Assembly: GCF_003386535.1 (NCBI RefSeq)
Contig: NZ_QTTN01000003.1
Coordinates: 1-64,000 of the forward strand
Length of the DNA stretch: 64,000 bases
DNA from: Paenibacillus taihuensis
GTDB lineage: Bacteria; Bacillota; Bacilli; Paenibacillales; Paenibacillaceae
Direction: 5' to 3'
Of the stretch, positions 18,227 to 27,395 are shown piece after piece (positions within the stretch are counted from its first letter, which is position 1; every line of letters begins with the position of its first letter). A program made the position numbers and the translations under genes. The notes under the pieces are model-generated. The model made no database searches. It was not told the origin of the DNA and worked only from the letters and a program-made list of their open reading frames with translations.

Positions 18227-19048
18227 ATGGCTAAAGTTCTTACAAGAGGGATTCTATATCTGTTTCTAATTATCGTAGCGGCTACTTGCTTGATTCCGTT
18301 CTATAGCATGATCATCACTTCGACGCATACCAATTCGGATATTGCTCGGAAGCTGCTGCTTCTGCCAGGCGACCAATTCGTTGATAACTACAACCGCCTT
18401 AAAGATACGGTCAACATCTGGAGAGGCTTCGGCAATACGCTGTTCATTACAGTGATCTCGACATTGATTAACGTCTATTTCGCGGCGCTAGCCGGTTACG
18501 GTTTCTCGAAATACGACTTTAAGTACCGTGGCGTCTTATTCCTGGTCGTCCTTGGTACGATGATGATTCCGGGGCAGCTCGGTATCATCGGCTTCTTCAA
18601 ACTCGTTAACTCGTTGAACATGCTTAACACGTATTGGCCGCTTATCCTGCCATCGATCCACAATGCCTTCGGGATCTTCCTGATGCGTCAATTCGCGGAT
18701 TCCTCGGTTCCGACGGAAATCATTGAATCGGGCCGGATGGATGGCTACGGCGAGCTGCAGATCTTCAACCGGATCGTATTGCCGATTATGGCACCGGCTC
18801 TGGCGACCTTAGGCATCTTCGCCTTCATTGGCAAATGGAACGACTTCCTGACGCCGATGATCGTGCTCTTCGACAATAACCTGCAGACGCTGCCTGTTAT
18901 GATCGCGAGCTTGAAGTCGCAATTCACGTCCGATTTTGGCGCGCAATATGTCGGTATTGTTATCTCGGTTGTACCGGTTCTCGTCTTCTTCTCTTTCATG
19001 TCGAAACGGATAATCGATGGCGTTGCTGCAGGTGCAGTCAAAGGTTAA
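18227..19048 (+). CDS. Sugar ABC transporter permease 2 of the LacI-led operon
   Basis: 273 residues with six membrane segments. The EAA loop is at VPTEIIESGRMDGYGELQIF, and the ending IDGVAAGAVKG is typical of the UgpE/MalG group. Ribosome site AAGGAGG, 7 nt before ATG. It forms the channel with the preceding permease. It is not a copy of the first locus's permease pair: the sequences differ throughout, so the two importers are likely to have different substrates. Confidence 0.93.
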   Translation: MAKVLTRGILYLFLIIVAATCLIPFYSMIITSTHTNSDIARKLLLLPGDQFVDNYNRLKDTVNIWRGFGNTLFITVISTLINVYFAALAGYGFSKYDFKYRGVLFLVVLGTMMIPGQLGIIGFFKLVNSLNMLNTYWPLILPSIHNAFGIFLMRQFADSSVPTEIIESGRMDGYGELQIFNRIVLPIMAPALATLGIFAFIGKWNDFLTPMIVLFDNNLQTLPVMIASLKSQFTSDFGAQYVGIVISVVPVLVFFSFMSKRIIDGVAAGAVKG

Positions 19049-19186
19049 CAGCCACTTCAGACTCTATTGAAAGAGGTGATGCGTTCTCACGGGCAAGACG
19101 ATCGATGACGGTGATGTAGTTGTTTATGCAAGTTTCATTCGACGCAAATATTGCAGGTTCTACAATGACCAAAGGGGAGAACAGAA

Positions 19187-20530
19187 ATGAAAACAACAAC
19201 AAAAAAATGGTTGACGACAGCTACCTCGGTTGTCCTGGCTGCTGGCTTGCTCGCAGGCTGCGGCACTAGCAACAATAACAACACGACGAACACCGGCGAT
19301 ACAAACGCTGGAGGAAATAACGCAACAACGAACACTGGCACGAACAATGGCGGTACACAAGCATTGTCCGGCAAGCTCGTCATTTGGACGTTCTTCGACC
19401 AAGTAAAAGATATGGCTGAGCAATTCCATGCCAAAAACCCTGGCGTTACAGTTGACGTGAAAATGTTCCCAGGCGATCAATATCAAACAAAGCTGCTGAC
19501 AGCATTGCAATCCGGCAAAGACGTTCCTGATATCTTTGACCTCGAGCGAGGCTACATCGGCAAATTCATCGACTCCCAGTTCCTGACTGACCTGTCTGCT
19601 AAGGGCGGGGACGATCTGGTGAAGGACTACATTCCTTATGTACAAGCACTTGGCCGTTCGACTGACGGCAAGCTGAAAGCAATCTCTGATCACTCTTCGC
19701 CAGGCGGCTTCTGGTACCAGAAAGATATTGCGAAGAAATATCTCGGCACGGATGACCCGGACAAAATCAGCGATATGGTTAGCTCGTGGGACAAAATCAT
19801 CGAGCTTGGCAAGAAAGTGGCAGCAGACAGCGGCGGCAAAGAGCATCTGATCCAAAACGCCGGCGACCTGTTCGACATCGAAGCGTACAACACACAGCCT
19901 TGGGTGAAAGACGGCAAGCTGACGATCGATCCGAAATGGCAAACTGTTTATGAAAATCAGCTCAAAATCCGTGCAAACAACGTTGACGCCAAGCTTCCGT
20001 TCATGTCCGCAGGCTGGGGCAACGCGCTTAACGATGGCAGCGTCGTTCTGACTTCGATGCCGGCATGGGCAGGCTTCATGATCGATAACAAAGACAACAA
20101 AGCAAACGGCAAGTTCGGTGTTGCAAAAACGCCTGAAGGCTTCTATGTAGGCGGTACGTACCGCGGTATCTACAGCAAGTCCCCTAACCAGGATCTGGCT
20201 TATGAATTCATCAAGTACATCGCTGGCACAGAATGGCAGCAGCACAACCTGGAGAAAACAGGAAACATGCCTGGTAACGGCGCAGTATACGAGGCAAACC
20301 TGGATACGTACAAATCTCCGTTCTTCGGCGAGCAGAACATCCTGAAGCCTTACTACGAATCCGTTAAAGCAATGCCAGCAATTCAACCGGACAAGTACGG
20401 CGAAGATATCCTGAGCAAGTGGAGAAAAGCAGCCGGCGACGGAATTGCGAACAACTCCAGCTACGACGATGTTGTAGCGGCATTCAAGAAAGAAGTTAAG
20501 AACACGTTCCCTGAAGTTTCGGTAGACTAA
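19187..20530 (+). CDS. Sugar-binding lipoprotein of the LacI-led operon
   Basis: 447 residues. Lipoprotein signal with lipobox LAGC (C25), then an Asn/Thr/Gly-rich tether about 26-62, then a family-1 solute-binding fold starting GKLVIWTFFDQVKDMAEQF and including PDIFDLERGYIGKF. It captures the operon's sugar for the permease pair. A 138-bp gap separates it from the permeases and may hold a processing or secondary promoter site, but I see no convincing -35/-10 pair. Downstream, a hairpin with a short U tract probably limits read-through into the catabolic genes, a common way to overproduce binding protein. Confidence 0.93.
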   Translation: MKTTTKKWLTTATSVVLAAGLLAGCGTSNNNNTTNTGDTNAGGNNATTNTGTNNGGTQALSGKLVIWTFFDQVKDMAEQFHAKNPGVTVDVKMFPGDQYQTKLLTALQSGKDVPDIFDLERGYIGKFIDSQFLTDLSAKGGDDLVKDYIPYVQALGRSTDGKLKAISDHSSPGGFWYQKDIAKKYLGTDDPDKISDMVSSWDKIIELGKKVAADSGGKEHLIQNAGDLFDIEAYNTQPWVKDGKLTIDPKWQTVYENQLKIRANNVDAKLPFMSAGWGNALNDGSVVLTSMPAWAGFMIDNKDNKANGKFGVAKTPEGFYVGGTYRGIYSKSPNQDLAYEFIKYIAGTEWQQHNLEKTGNMPGNGAVYEANLDTYKSPFFGEQNILKPYYESVKAMPAIQPDKYGEDILSKWRKAAGDGIANNSSYDDVVAAFKKEVKNTFPEVSVD

Positions 20531-20554
20531 TCGACAAAACAGACAGATAGAGGC

Positions 20555-20593
20555 GCGACTGCTTCTCGCATGGGAGGCAGTCGCCATTTTTGG
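20555..20593 (+). terminator. Intra-operon terminator/attenuator hairpin
   Basis: GCGACTGC (20555-20562) pairs with GCAGTCGC (20577-20584), and the inner TTCTC/GGGAG pairs extend the stem to 13 bp (two G-U) with loop GCAT. CATTTTTGG follows. It lies between the binding-protein gene and the catabolic genes, so partial termination here would set their ratio. Confidence 0.6.
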
Positions 20594-20609
20594 AAGGAGA
20601 AACGGGCCG

Positions 20610-21872
20610 ATGAGCAGCATTCATGAATATATAAATCAACTCCGAATCATCGACGGGCATGAACATCTGGCGACCCCGCAAATTCGAAAGAGAGAGAACC
20701 ATGACTTTTTCTCGCTAATGCATTACTTGGATTCCGATTTGGTGACATCGGGCATGAAGCGCGGTGCTCTTGACCGTAGAAACGGCTCTGAAGAAGAACG
20801 CGCGGCGATCTTCCTGAAGTATTGGGAGCGTACAAGCAACACGACGTATGCGCGCATGTTCCGCACAGCTATGCAGGACTTATATGGCTTCAATGATTGG
20901 TCGGTAGCTGGCGTTCTTGATGTCAACGAGAAAGTTAAGGCGGCAACGCATAATCCGGACTGGTATAACCACGTGCTGTACGAGAAATCGGGAATCGACC
21001 TTGCCTTCACGCTTATCCAAACGACGAAGCTGGAATATGACCTCTTCAGACCTATTATGTTTATGGACTTTACCTTTAAATTACGAAATCGGAAGGATAT
21101 CCACGATGTCGAACGCGCGGCTGGCGTGAACGTTCATACGTTCGCCGGCTACTTGGAAGCGGTGGATGCCTTATTGCATAGATTCAAATCGGAAGGCATG
21201 GTAGCAACGAAGCTGGGCCACGCCTATTGGCGCTCATTGGGATGCACGAAGCCGACGTATCAGGAAGCGGAATCGGTGTTCAACAAGCTGCTTACTCGTA
21301 CGCTCGAGGACGGATATTCCCAAGCGCAAACGGAAGACCTGCAGGATTACCTGATCCATTACGTGATTCAGCGTTCCATCGCTTATGATCTGCCGATTCA
21401 AATTCATACCGGACATCATGAAACGAGCGTATCAAGCAATGGTAATCTAATTCCAAATTCCAATGCGACGCTGCTGCTTCCGCTGCTCGCTGAGTACCAG
21501 GATGCGAAATTCGTGCTGCTGCACTGCAGCTTTCCCTACCATGAAACGTACTTAAGCATCGCGAAAAATTACCCGAACGTCTATGCAGACTTTACATGGA
21601 TGTACATTATTTCGCCGACGGCAGCCAAGCAGATTCTGCATCAAATGATCGAAATGGTGCCGCAGTCGAAAATTCAAGGGTTCGGCGGCGATTACAATTA
21701 TATTGAAGGCACGTATGCGCACTTGAAGCTTGCGCGCGGCATCATCGCGGACACGCTCTCCGAGAAGATCGCGGAAGGCGCGATGAAGGAATCGGATGCG
21801 ATGCGGTTCGCGGACAAGATTTTCCGGGACAACCTTATCGATATCTACCAGCTGGACCTTAAAAAATTGTAA
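20610..21872 (+). CDS. Amidohydrolase-family TIM-barrel metalloenzyme, uronate-isomerase-like
   Basis: 420 residues. The strand-1 metal motif HxH is at H17-E-H19, followed later by IQIHTGHHE, LLHCSFPYH and the late aspartate in FGGDYNY, which together fit the amidohydrolase superfamily (COG2159/uronate isomerase side). Members hydrolyse lactones or amides, decarboxylate, or isomerise sugar acids; which applies here cannot be read from the sequence. No signal peptide, so cytoplasmic. Start ATG behind AAGGAG. It opens the catabolic part of the operon, so it may act early on the imported compound, for example on a lactone or uronate unit. Confidence 0.75.
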   Translation: MSSIHEYINQLRIIDGHEHLATPQIRKRENHDFFSLMHYLDSDLVTSGMKRGALDRRNGSEEERAAIFLKYWERTSNTTYARMFRTAMQDLYGFNDWSVAGVLDVNEKVKAATHNPDWYNHVLYEKSGIDLAFTLIQTTKLEYDLFRPIMFMDFTFKLRNRKDIHDVERAAGVNVHTFAGYLEAVDALLHRFKSEGMVATKLGHAYWRSLGCTKPTYQEAESVFNKLLTRTLEDGYSQAQTEDLQDYLIHYVIQRSIAYDLPIQIHTGHHETSVSSNGNLIPNSNATLLLPLLAEYQDAKFVLLHCSFPYHETYLSIAKNYPNVYADFTWMYIISPTAAKQILHQMIEMVPQSKIQGFGGDYNYIEGTYAHLKLARGIIADTLSEKIAEGAMKESDAMRFADKIFRDNLIDIYQLDLKKL

Positions 21873-21891
21873 TGATTCGAGGTGTTTATAA

Positions 21892-23922
21892 ATGGGATGG
21901 ACAACGGAGCAAAGCGGCGGTGGATTTACGCTTCGAATTTATGAACCAGGCAAGGAAGGCGGTACGTCTTATATGCAATTCAGCCGCCTTCTTGGCATAT
22001 GGAATGCCGAAGGTACGGAGATTGGAGAGCTTCCGATTAAGGAAGCTGTCCGGATGGAAGACGGAACGCTTCGCCTGAGCGGAGCGTCCGAGCTGTTCGA
22101 GGCGGATGCGGTATTCACGCCAGCTGCTGACGCCGAAGGCGTGTACGACGTAACACTCAAGGCGGTATATAAAGGGACTGCGCCGGGATCATACGGACTG
22201 ACATTCGGGTGCGAGCTTATCGGTCCTGGGCGGCCAGACTGGATGATCCCCGGTGCATTTTACAAGGAGAACCGGTTTGAGAAGAACCTGCGCAAGTATC
22301 CGCGTTACGATTACAGAGGCGGCAACCATGATGAAATGGTATCCGATTACTGGTCGTTCCGGTCGGACCGCGCGGCGCTGCCGGTTGTGTTCGCATGGAA
22401 CGACGAAGCATGCGGAGCGTTGTGCACGGATGAAATGTCGGAGATCGGCTTAACGGGTCTCGGTTTCAGAGGAAATGAAGCGGGCACGTCCATTTGGCTG
22501 CAATTCCCGTACCGCGAGGAGCCTGTTACATTCGTAGGCGATGCAATCCCGAAACCGGCGGATATAGTAACAGCCAAGTTTGAAATCGGACAGCAAGTGA
22601 CGCTGAAGCTGAATGTGTACGCGGCAAGCGCCGACCCGCATGCCTACGATCCATTCGTCCGTCGCATGTACAAAGTGCATGAGGCAGAACACCAGCCCAA
22701 TCCTTGGATGGGGCTTGAGAAAGCGGCTGAGCTAACGGCCCATGGTCTATACACTTGGCACTATGACAAGAACGAAGGCATCCTGAACGAGACGGCTGCA
22801 TTCGACCGTGAATTTAATAATAACGTCAAAGGGATGGGTGACCGTCCCCATATGCATGTCGGCTGGGTAAGCGGCGCTCCTTATGCTTACGCGCTGCTGG
22901 CGTACGGCAGAAAGAATGACAATGCGGACTATAGCGAAGCCGGCGCTGCGGTGCTGGACAAGATTGCGGGCGGTCTCTCGCCGAGCGGGATCTTCTGGGC
23001 ATCATGGGTAGCCGGCAAAGGCTGGACGGCCGGATGGAATCCGAAGTCCGACTGGCTGCAAGCACGAACCATCGCGGAAGCGACGTTGTTCATGACGCGG
23101 GCGGTCGCATTCGAACGTGAACGCGGCATTTCGCATCCGGACTGGGAAGCTGCTGTTCGATCCAACCTGGACTATGCAGCAAGCCATCAACGTGAGGACG
23201 GTAACTTCGGTTCGTATTACAACTGTCAGAGCGGATTCGTCGAGGAATGGGACGGCGCAGGCGGCATGCTATGGATTGCCGCATTGCTTGAAGGAGCTGC
23301 GGTGTTCGGTGAAGAAAGATATTCAGGTGCAGCGGTAAAAGCTGGAAGCTACTATGAAACGTTCATTCTGAATGAATACATTTACGGCGCTCCGGAAGAC
23401 GTACATTTGACGCCAACTTCCGAGGATGCTTATAACGCGGTTGCATCTTATGTTCATCTCTATGAATTCGACCGCGATCCGAAATGGCTGAAGCTCGCTT
23501 CAAGCGCGGCGGATTGGATGATGACCTTCCGCTGGACATACAACTTGGAATTCCCGCGTCATACGCTGCTTGCGCAGTATGATTTCCGTTCGCGCGGCGC
23601 CGATCAGGCGTCGACTTCGAATCAACATCTGCATAACTACGGCTTGTTCTGCGTGCCGGAAATGCTGCGGTTGTGGACGTATACGCAGGATCCATATTAT
23701 CTAGACCGTACGAGAGATCATATCGCCTGCTTCCTGCAGTTTATTGCTAGAGAAGACGGGGACTTCAACGCTTATAAAGGAATGGTGACCGAACGGTTCT
23801 ACAATACGAACTGCTTCCAGCCGAAGGGCATGATGCTGACGTTGTCGCATTCCTGGTGTATCGGACTTATTTTATTCGCCGCTCAAGAGGCGCAGGCCTA
23901 TGCGAGCGACTTGCGGCTGTAA
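21892..23922 (+). CDS. Unclassified (alpha/alpha)6-barrel glycosidase-like protein
   Basis: 676 residues, no signal peptide. The first 250 or so residues look like a beta-sandwich, with many short strands. The remainder reads like a six-hairpin (alpha/alpha)6 barrel: repeated helix pairs, Trp/Tyr-rich turns, and sequences such as HMHVGWVSGAPYAYALLAYG, REDGNFGSYYN and QHLHNYGLF. Acidic candidates for catalysis include the DWLQARTIAEA and FVEEWDGAGG regions. This layout resembles unsaturated glucuronyl hydrolases and related lyases/hydrolases, but I do not recognise a defined family. RBS GAGGTG at 21879-21884. A TAATG at 21870 gives an overlapping ATG in the wrong frame. Likely a cytoplasmic enzyme trimming the imported oligosaccharide; substrate unknown. 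Confidence 0.6.
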   Translation: MGWTTEQSGGGFTLRIYEPGKEGGTSYMQFSRLLGIWNAEGTEIGELPIKEAVRMEDGTLRLSGASELFEADAVFTPAADAEGVYDVTLKAVYKGTAPGSYGLTFGCELIGPGRPDWMIPGAFYKENRFEKNLRKYPRYDYRGGNHDEMVSDYWSFRSDRAALPVVFAWNDEACGALCTDEMSEIGLTGLGFRGNEAGTSIWLQFPYREEPVTFVGDAIPKPADIVTAKFEIGQQVTLKLNVYAASADPHAYDPFVRRMYKVHEAEHQPNPWMGLEKAAELTAHGLYTWHYDKNEGILNETAAFDREFNNNVKGMGDRPHMHVGWVSGAPYAYALLAYGRKNDNADYSEAGAAVLDKIAGGLSPSGIFWASWVAGKGWTAGWNPKSDWLQARTIAEATLFMTRAVAFERERGISHPDWEAAVRSNLDYAASHQREDGNFGSYYNCQSGFVEEWDGAGGMLWIAALLEGAAVFGEERYSGAAVKAGSYYETFILNEYIYGAPEDVHLTPTSEDAYNAVASYVHLYEFDRDPKWLKLASSAADWMMTFRWTYNLEFPRHTLLAQYDFRSRGADQASTSNQHLHNYGLFCVPEMLRLWTYTQDPYYLDRTRDHIACFLQFIAREDGDFNAYKGMVTERFYNTNCFQPKGMMLTLSHSWCIGLILFAAQEAQAYASDLRL

Positions 23923-23983
23923 GTTGCGGTTATAAGTTAGACCGTATATAGCCCTGACATGATCCTAATTGGAGGCTCCCGTT

Positions 23984-25372
23984 ATGAAACTTGCTGGCAT
24001 TGATATTGGCACGACATCGATCGGCATCGTTATCGTTTCATCCGAATCGGGCAAGACAGAGCTTGTCGCAATAAAAGCCAATGATGCGCAGCTTCCAAGC
24101 GAACGCAGCTGGGAAAGGGCGCAGAATCCGGAGCGAATCGTCGAGATTGTGAGAGAGCTAATCTCAGGGTGCGGGCCGGCGTGGAGCGACGTATCTGCGA
24201 TCGGTGTTTCTTGCCAAATGCATGGCATGCTATATGTGGACCGAAGCGGTCGCAGTGTGAGTCCGCTGTTCACGTGGCAGGACGGGCGCGGGGATTTAAT
24301 GAAGCCGGATTCGGCTGATACTTATGCGGATCATTTAAGTAAGCTAACTAGGCATCCGATGAGCAGCGGCTTCGGGTTGACGACGCACTACTACAACGTC
24401 TTGAACGATGAAGTACCCGCGGATGCAGCTGCGCTGTGCTCGATTGGCGACTATGTTGCCATGCAGCTTACGGGAACGGCGATTCCGCTCATCGACGCAT
24501 CCAATGCGGCAAGCTTCGGCTTGTTCTCGAACAAGCTGGCTGATTTCGATGCAGATGCGGTTGCCCGCTCGGGAATGAATGCGGCAATCCTTCCGCCTGT
24601 GTGCGCCGGTACCGGTATTGCCGGTATAACACCGGACGGCAAGCAGGTAGCATGCGCCATTGGCGACAATCAGGCGAGCTTTATCGGCTCGGTGCCGGAC
24701 CTCATCGGGACGATGCTCCTTAATATTGGGACGGGCTCACAGATGTCTGCTTATACGGAGGAGCTCGAGGAGATCCCGGGGTTAGAGACACGGCCGTTTC
24801 CGGGAGGAGGCTTCCTGCTTGTAGGCGCGCCGCTCAGCGGCGGCAAGTCGTACGCGCTGCTGGAGCAATTTTTCAAGTCCGTGTGCCTCGCGTTCGGCGG
24901 GGGGACTGAAGCTAAGGATCAGCATCTGTATGAACGGATGAATGCGCTGGCTGAAGAAGTGCTTAATTCCCCGCTGAATGCTGGACTCGGTCAGCTCCGG
25001 GTCGGGACGCAGTTTTACGGCACACGCCAAGATCCGTTCGAGCGCGGGCATATTGCCGGGCTCAGCGCGGATAATTTCACACCCGGCTATCTAGCTGCGG
25101 GCGTACTTACAGGCATCGTGGACGAGCTGATGGGCTTCGTCCATCTGCTGCCAGAGAACCTGCGCGCCTCCTTGAACAAGGCGGCAGGGGCAGGCAATGG
25201 CATTCGCAGAAACGCCGTCATGCAGCGGCTGCTGCGTGAGCGGTTGAAGTTGCCGCTGCATCTTGCGGAGGCGAAGGAGGAAGCGTGTTTCGGCGCTGCT
25301 ATCTATGCGGCAGCGGCAGCCGGAGCGTTCCCCGATATACACGCGGCGATGGCCGCAATGAAGAGAGGATGA
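23984..25372 (+). CDS. FGGY carbohydrate kinase, sedoheptulokinase-like
   Basis: 462 residues from ATG 23984 (GGAGG at 23971; a TTG further up in the same frame would swallow this site). Seen: nucleotide-binding GIDIGTTSIGIV; CQMHGMLYVD and FTWQDGRG, a wording that recalls sedoheptulokinase (SHPK/CARKL) rather than xylulo- or glycerol kinases; GDNQASFIGS with the probable catalytic aspartate; LNIGTGSQMSA; and a weak late AGAGNGIRRNAVMQ. It should phosphorylate a ketose or polyol in the cytoplasm. The presence of a GmhA-like isomerase and a ketose-bisphosphate aldolase in the same operon makes a heptulose or similar long ketose a fair hypothesis, not a proof. Confidence 0.8.
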   Translation: MKLAGIDIGTTSIGIVIVSSESGKTELVAIKANDAQLPSERSWERAQNPERIVEIVRELISGCGPAWSDVSAIGVSCQMHGMLYVDRSGRSVSPLFTWQDGRGDLMKPDSADTYADHLSKLTRHPMSSGFGLTTHYYNVLNDEVPADAAALCSIGDYVAMQLTGTAIPLIDASNAASFGLFSNKLADFDADAVARSGMNAAILPPVCAGTGIAGITPDGKQVACAIGDNQASFIGSVPDLIGTMLLNIGTGSQMSAYTEELEEIPGLETRPFPGGGFLLVGAPLSGGKSYALLEQFFKSVCLAFGGGTEAKDQHLYERMNALAEEVLNSPLNAGLGQLRVGTQFYGTRQDPFERGHIAGLSADNFTPGYLAAGVLTGIVDELMGFVHLLPENLRASLNKAAGAGNGIRRNAVMQRLLRERLKLPLHLAEAKEEACFGAAIYAAAAAGAFPDIHAAMAAMKRG

Positions 25373-25378
25373 TGGAGC

Positions 25379-26074
25379 ATGGAAGAAAGCCGGAATACGG
25401 ATTGGTCCAAGTATAAGCTAGCGATCATCCATACGACGCCTTTGACGGTCGAGTCGCTGAAGAATCTCGCGCTTTCGCTGATGCCCGGCCTTGAAATCGT
25501 CAACCTCGTCGACGATTCCATCCTGCCGCAGCTGGCGAAGAATGGCGCTCGCGTCGAAGAAGTGCGTGGTCGCTGGAGCGAGTACGCGAAGATTGCGGAG
25601 GGACTCGGCGCTGATTGCATATTGAACGCCTGTTCCTCAATCGGCGAATTATGCGCGCAGGTGCAGCCGGACATTGCCGTTCCGATCGTTCGGATCGACG
25701 AAGCGGTCGCGGAATATGCCGTAAGCACGGCATCCACGATCGGCGTCGCGGCAACGCTCGCGACAACGCTAGAGCCGACGCAGCGCCAGCTGCGCGAGAA
25801 GGCGGAGCAGGCGGGCAGGGAAGTTGAGCTCGTTCCGGTTGTGGCATCAACCGCGTATCAGCTGCTGCTGGCAGGCGATAAAGACGGCCACGACAACGAG
25901 CTGGCGGAGACGCTTCGCAAGCTGGCGGCATCAACCGATGTTGTTGTATTGGCACAGGCATCCATGGCGCGTGTCGTGGAGCGTTTCTCGCCGGATGAGC
26001 GGAAGCTGTTCCTGACAAGCCCGGAGCTTGGAATGAATCGTGTGAGAGAAAAGATTACGAACGTGAACGTTTAG
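25379..26074 (+). CDS. Asp/Glu/hydantoin racemase-superfamily protein
   Basis: 231 residues, cytoplasmic. IIHTTPLTVESLKNLA at the start and ADCILNACSSIGELC in the first half fit the Asp/Glu/hydantoin racemase fold, whose members use two cysteines. The first (NACSS) is present; the position where the second is expected reads VVLAQASMARV, with no cysteine. Such single-cysteine members often act as decarboxylases, isomerases or have lost racemase activity. Inference: it is not a true amino acid racemase and takes part in the sugar pathway. Starts 7 bp after the kinase stop. A 255-bp repeat-bearing gap follows. Confidence 0.75.
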   Translation: MEESRNTDWSKYKLAIIHTTPLTVESLKNLALSLMPGLEIVNLVDDSILPQLAKNGARVEEVRGRWSEYAKIAEGLGADCILNACSSIGELCAQVQPDIAVPIVRIDEAVAEYAVSTASTIGVAATLATTLEPTQRQLREKAEQAGREVELVPVVASTAYQLLLAGDKDGHDNELAETLRKLAASTDVVVLAQASMARVVERFSPDERKLFLTSPELGMNRVREKITNVNV

Positions 26075-26085
26075 CCGTTCCCCAC

Positions 26086-26275
26086 TTCTAACGGTTGTCA
26101 CAGCGCCTAAATTGCTCCAAATGTCCAATTTATTTTTCTAACGGTTGTCAGCGAGCCAATTTGGCTATTTTAAGCCAATAATCGGCCAATTCGAAGTAAA
26201 TAGCCGCTGGCACAACGGTTCCAATTTCAAAAGCTGCTTTTTTTCAAGAAATAGCCGCTCAGGCAACCGTTAGAG
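26086..26275. repeat. REP-like palindromic repeat cluster inside the operon
   Basis: The gap 26075-26329 holds TTCTAACGGTTGTCA twice (26086-26100 and 26136-26150), AAATAGCCGCT twice (about 26198-26208 and 26250-26259) and inverted partners CACAACGGTT (26211-26220) and CAACCGTTAGAG (26264-26275). The copies can fold against each other into a large stem. No ORF. It may be a mobile repetitive unit that has landed in the operon, or an mRNA structure separating the two halves. Confidence 0.6.
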
Positions 26276-26329
26276 CTGGGTTTTCAAATAAAAATAGAGA
26301 TTACGGATAGCTGAGAGGAGAAGATTTAC

Positions 26330-27250
26330 ATGTTGCAGAAACAAAAATTCCAAAATGTGATTACGCTTAAGAAAGCGCTCGAGGTGGCAGAGGCTGGCCG
26401 TTTCGCTATCGGTTCGTTCTCGCCGCGTTACACGCCGATGATCGCAGCTGTGCTTCAAGCCGGCGTGCAGGCGAAATCGCCGCTGATCGTGCAAATTTCG
26501 CATAAAGAGCTGATCCGCTACGGCATTACGCCAGCGGAATTCGGCGATGAGTTCTATCACCAAATCGGCGCGCTGAACATTACCGTTCCGGTTGTTCTTC
26601 ACCTTGACCATACGAAGGAGCTTCCTACAATTGCTGAAGCGATCGATGCGGGCTTCACATCCGTCATGATCGATGCATCGGAGAAGCCTTTTGACGATAA
26701 CGTGAAAGATAGCAAAGAAGTTGTTGAATATGCGCATGCGAAGGGCGTATCCGTAGAGGCGGAGCTTGGCATGATCGGAACAACGGACTTTGTTGAGACA
26801 GACAAAGATGAAGAGCTTTACACAGATCCGCAGGAAGCGGCGGAATTCGTTCGCTTGACTGGCGTCGATGCACTCGCGGTCTCCTGCGGAACGGCACATG
26901 GCGTCTATAATGTAAAACAACCGAAGATCGATTACGCGCGTCTGTCCGCAATTCGCGCGCTGACTCCCGTTCATCTCGTTCTGCACGGCGGTTCGGGCGT
27001 ACCGTCCGAGATGATGCAGCAAGCGTTCCGCCTGCCTGAAGGCGGCGTAAGCAAAGTGAACATCGCGACAGACCTTGAACTGGCGCTGCTGGCTGCTCTT
27101 GGCCGCGAAGAACGGATGAGCAACGCGGAATGCCAGGCGCTCTCGCCAGAGCGACTTGCGCTCGGACGCGCAGCCGTCACTCGCACTGTAATCGATAAAA
27201 TGGAAAGCTTCGTATGCAGCGCAGGCGAAGCGTCGCGTTTCGTACTGTAG
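26330..27250 (+). CDS. Class II fructose/tagatose-bisphosphate-type aldolase
   Basis: 306 residues. Family marks: HLDHTKE (catalytic Asp and first zinc His), VEAELGMIG, AVSCGTAHGVYN (zinc His), LVLHGGSGVP (zinc His and phosphate loop) and KVNIATDLE (second phosphate loop). It should split or form a ketose 1,6-bisphosphate or ketose-1-phosphate into dihydroxyacetone phosphate and an aldehyde. Within the operon it is the obvious carbon-carbon cleaving step after the FGGY kinase. RBS GAGAGGAGAAG. It differs from housekeeping FbaA by its place in a sugar operon; substrate is not evident. Confidence 0.88.
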   Translation: MLQKQKFQNVITLKKALEVAEAGRFAIGSFSPRYTPMIAAVLQAGVQAKSPLIVQISHKELIRYGITPAEFGDEFYHQIGALNITVPVVLHLDHTKELPTIAEAIDAGFTSVMIDASEKPFDDNVKDSKEVVEYAHAKGVSVEAELGMIGTTDFVETDKDEELYTDPQEAAEFVRLTGVDALAVSCGTAHGVYNVKQPKIDYARLSAIRALTPVHLVLHGGSGVPSEMMQQAFRLPEGGVSKVNIATDLELALLAALGREERMSNAECQALSPERLALGRAAVTRTVIDKMESFVCSAGEASRFVL

Positions 27251-27309
27251 GCACTTCATGACTCAGCTTCATCCGAGTCACTGGCTAGAATGGTCAGTCG
27301 ATTATATGG

Positions 27310-27333
27310 AATAACTGGAAATATCCAGTTATT
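27310..27333 (+). repeat. Perfect 9-bp inverted repeat in the operon
   Basis: AATAACTGG (27310-27318) and CCAGTTATT (27325-27333) with a 6-nt loop, in the 145-bp gap before the mannosidase gene. No U tract follows (CGTAACG), so a classical terminator is unlikely; an RNA processing or protein-binding site is possible. Confidence 0.45.
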
Positions 27334-27395
27334 CGTAACGAGTTAGGAAACAACCAACCTCAACAACAACGATATTAGGAGCTGAACATACATCT

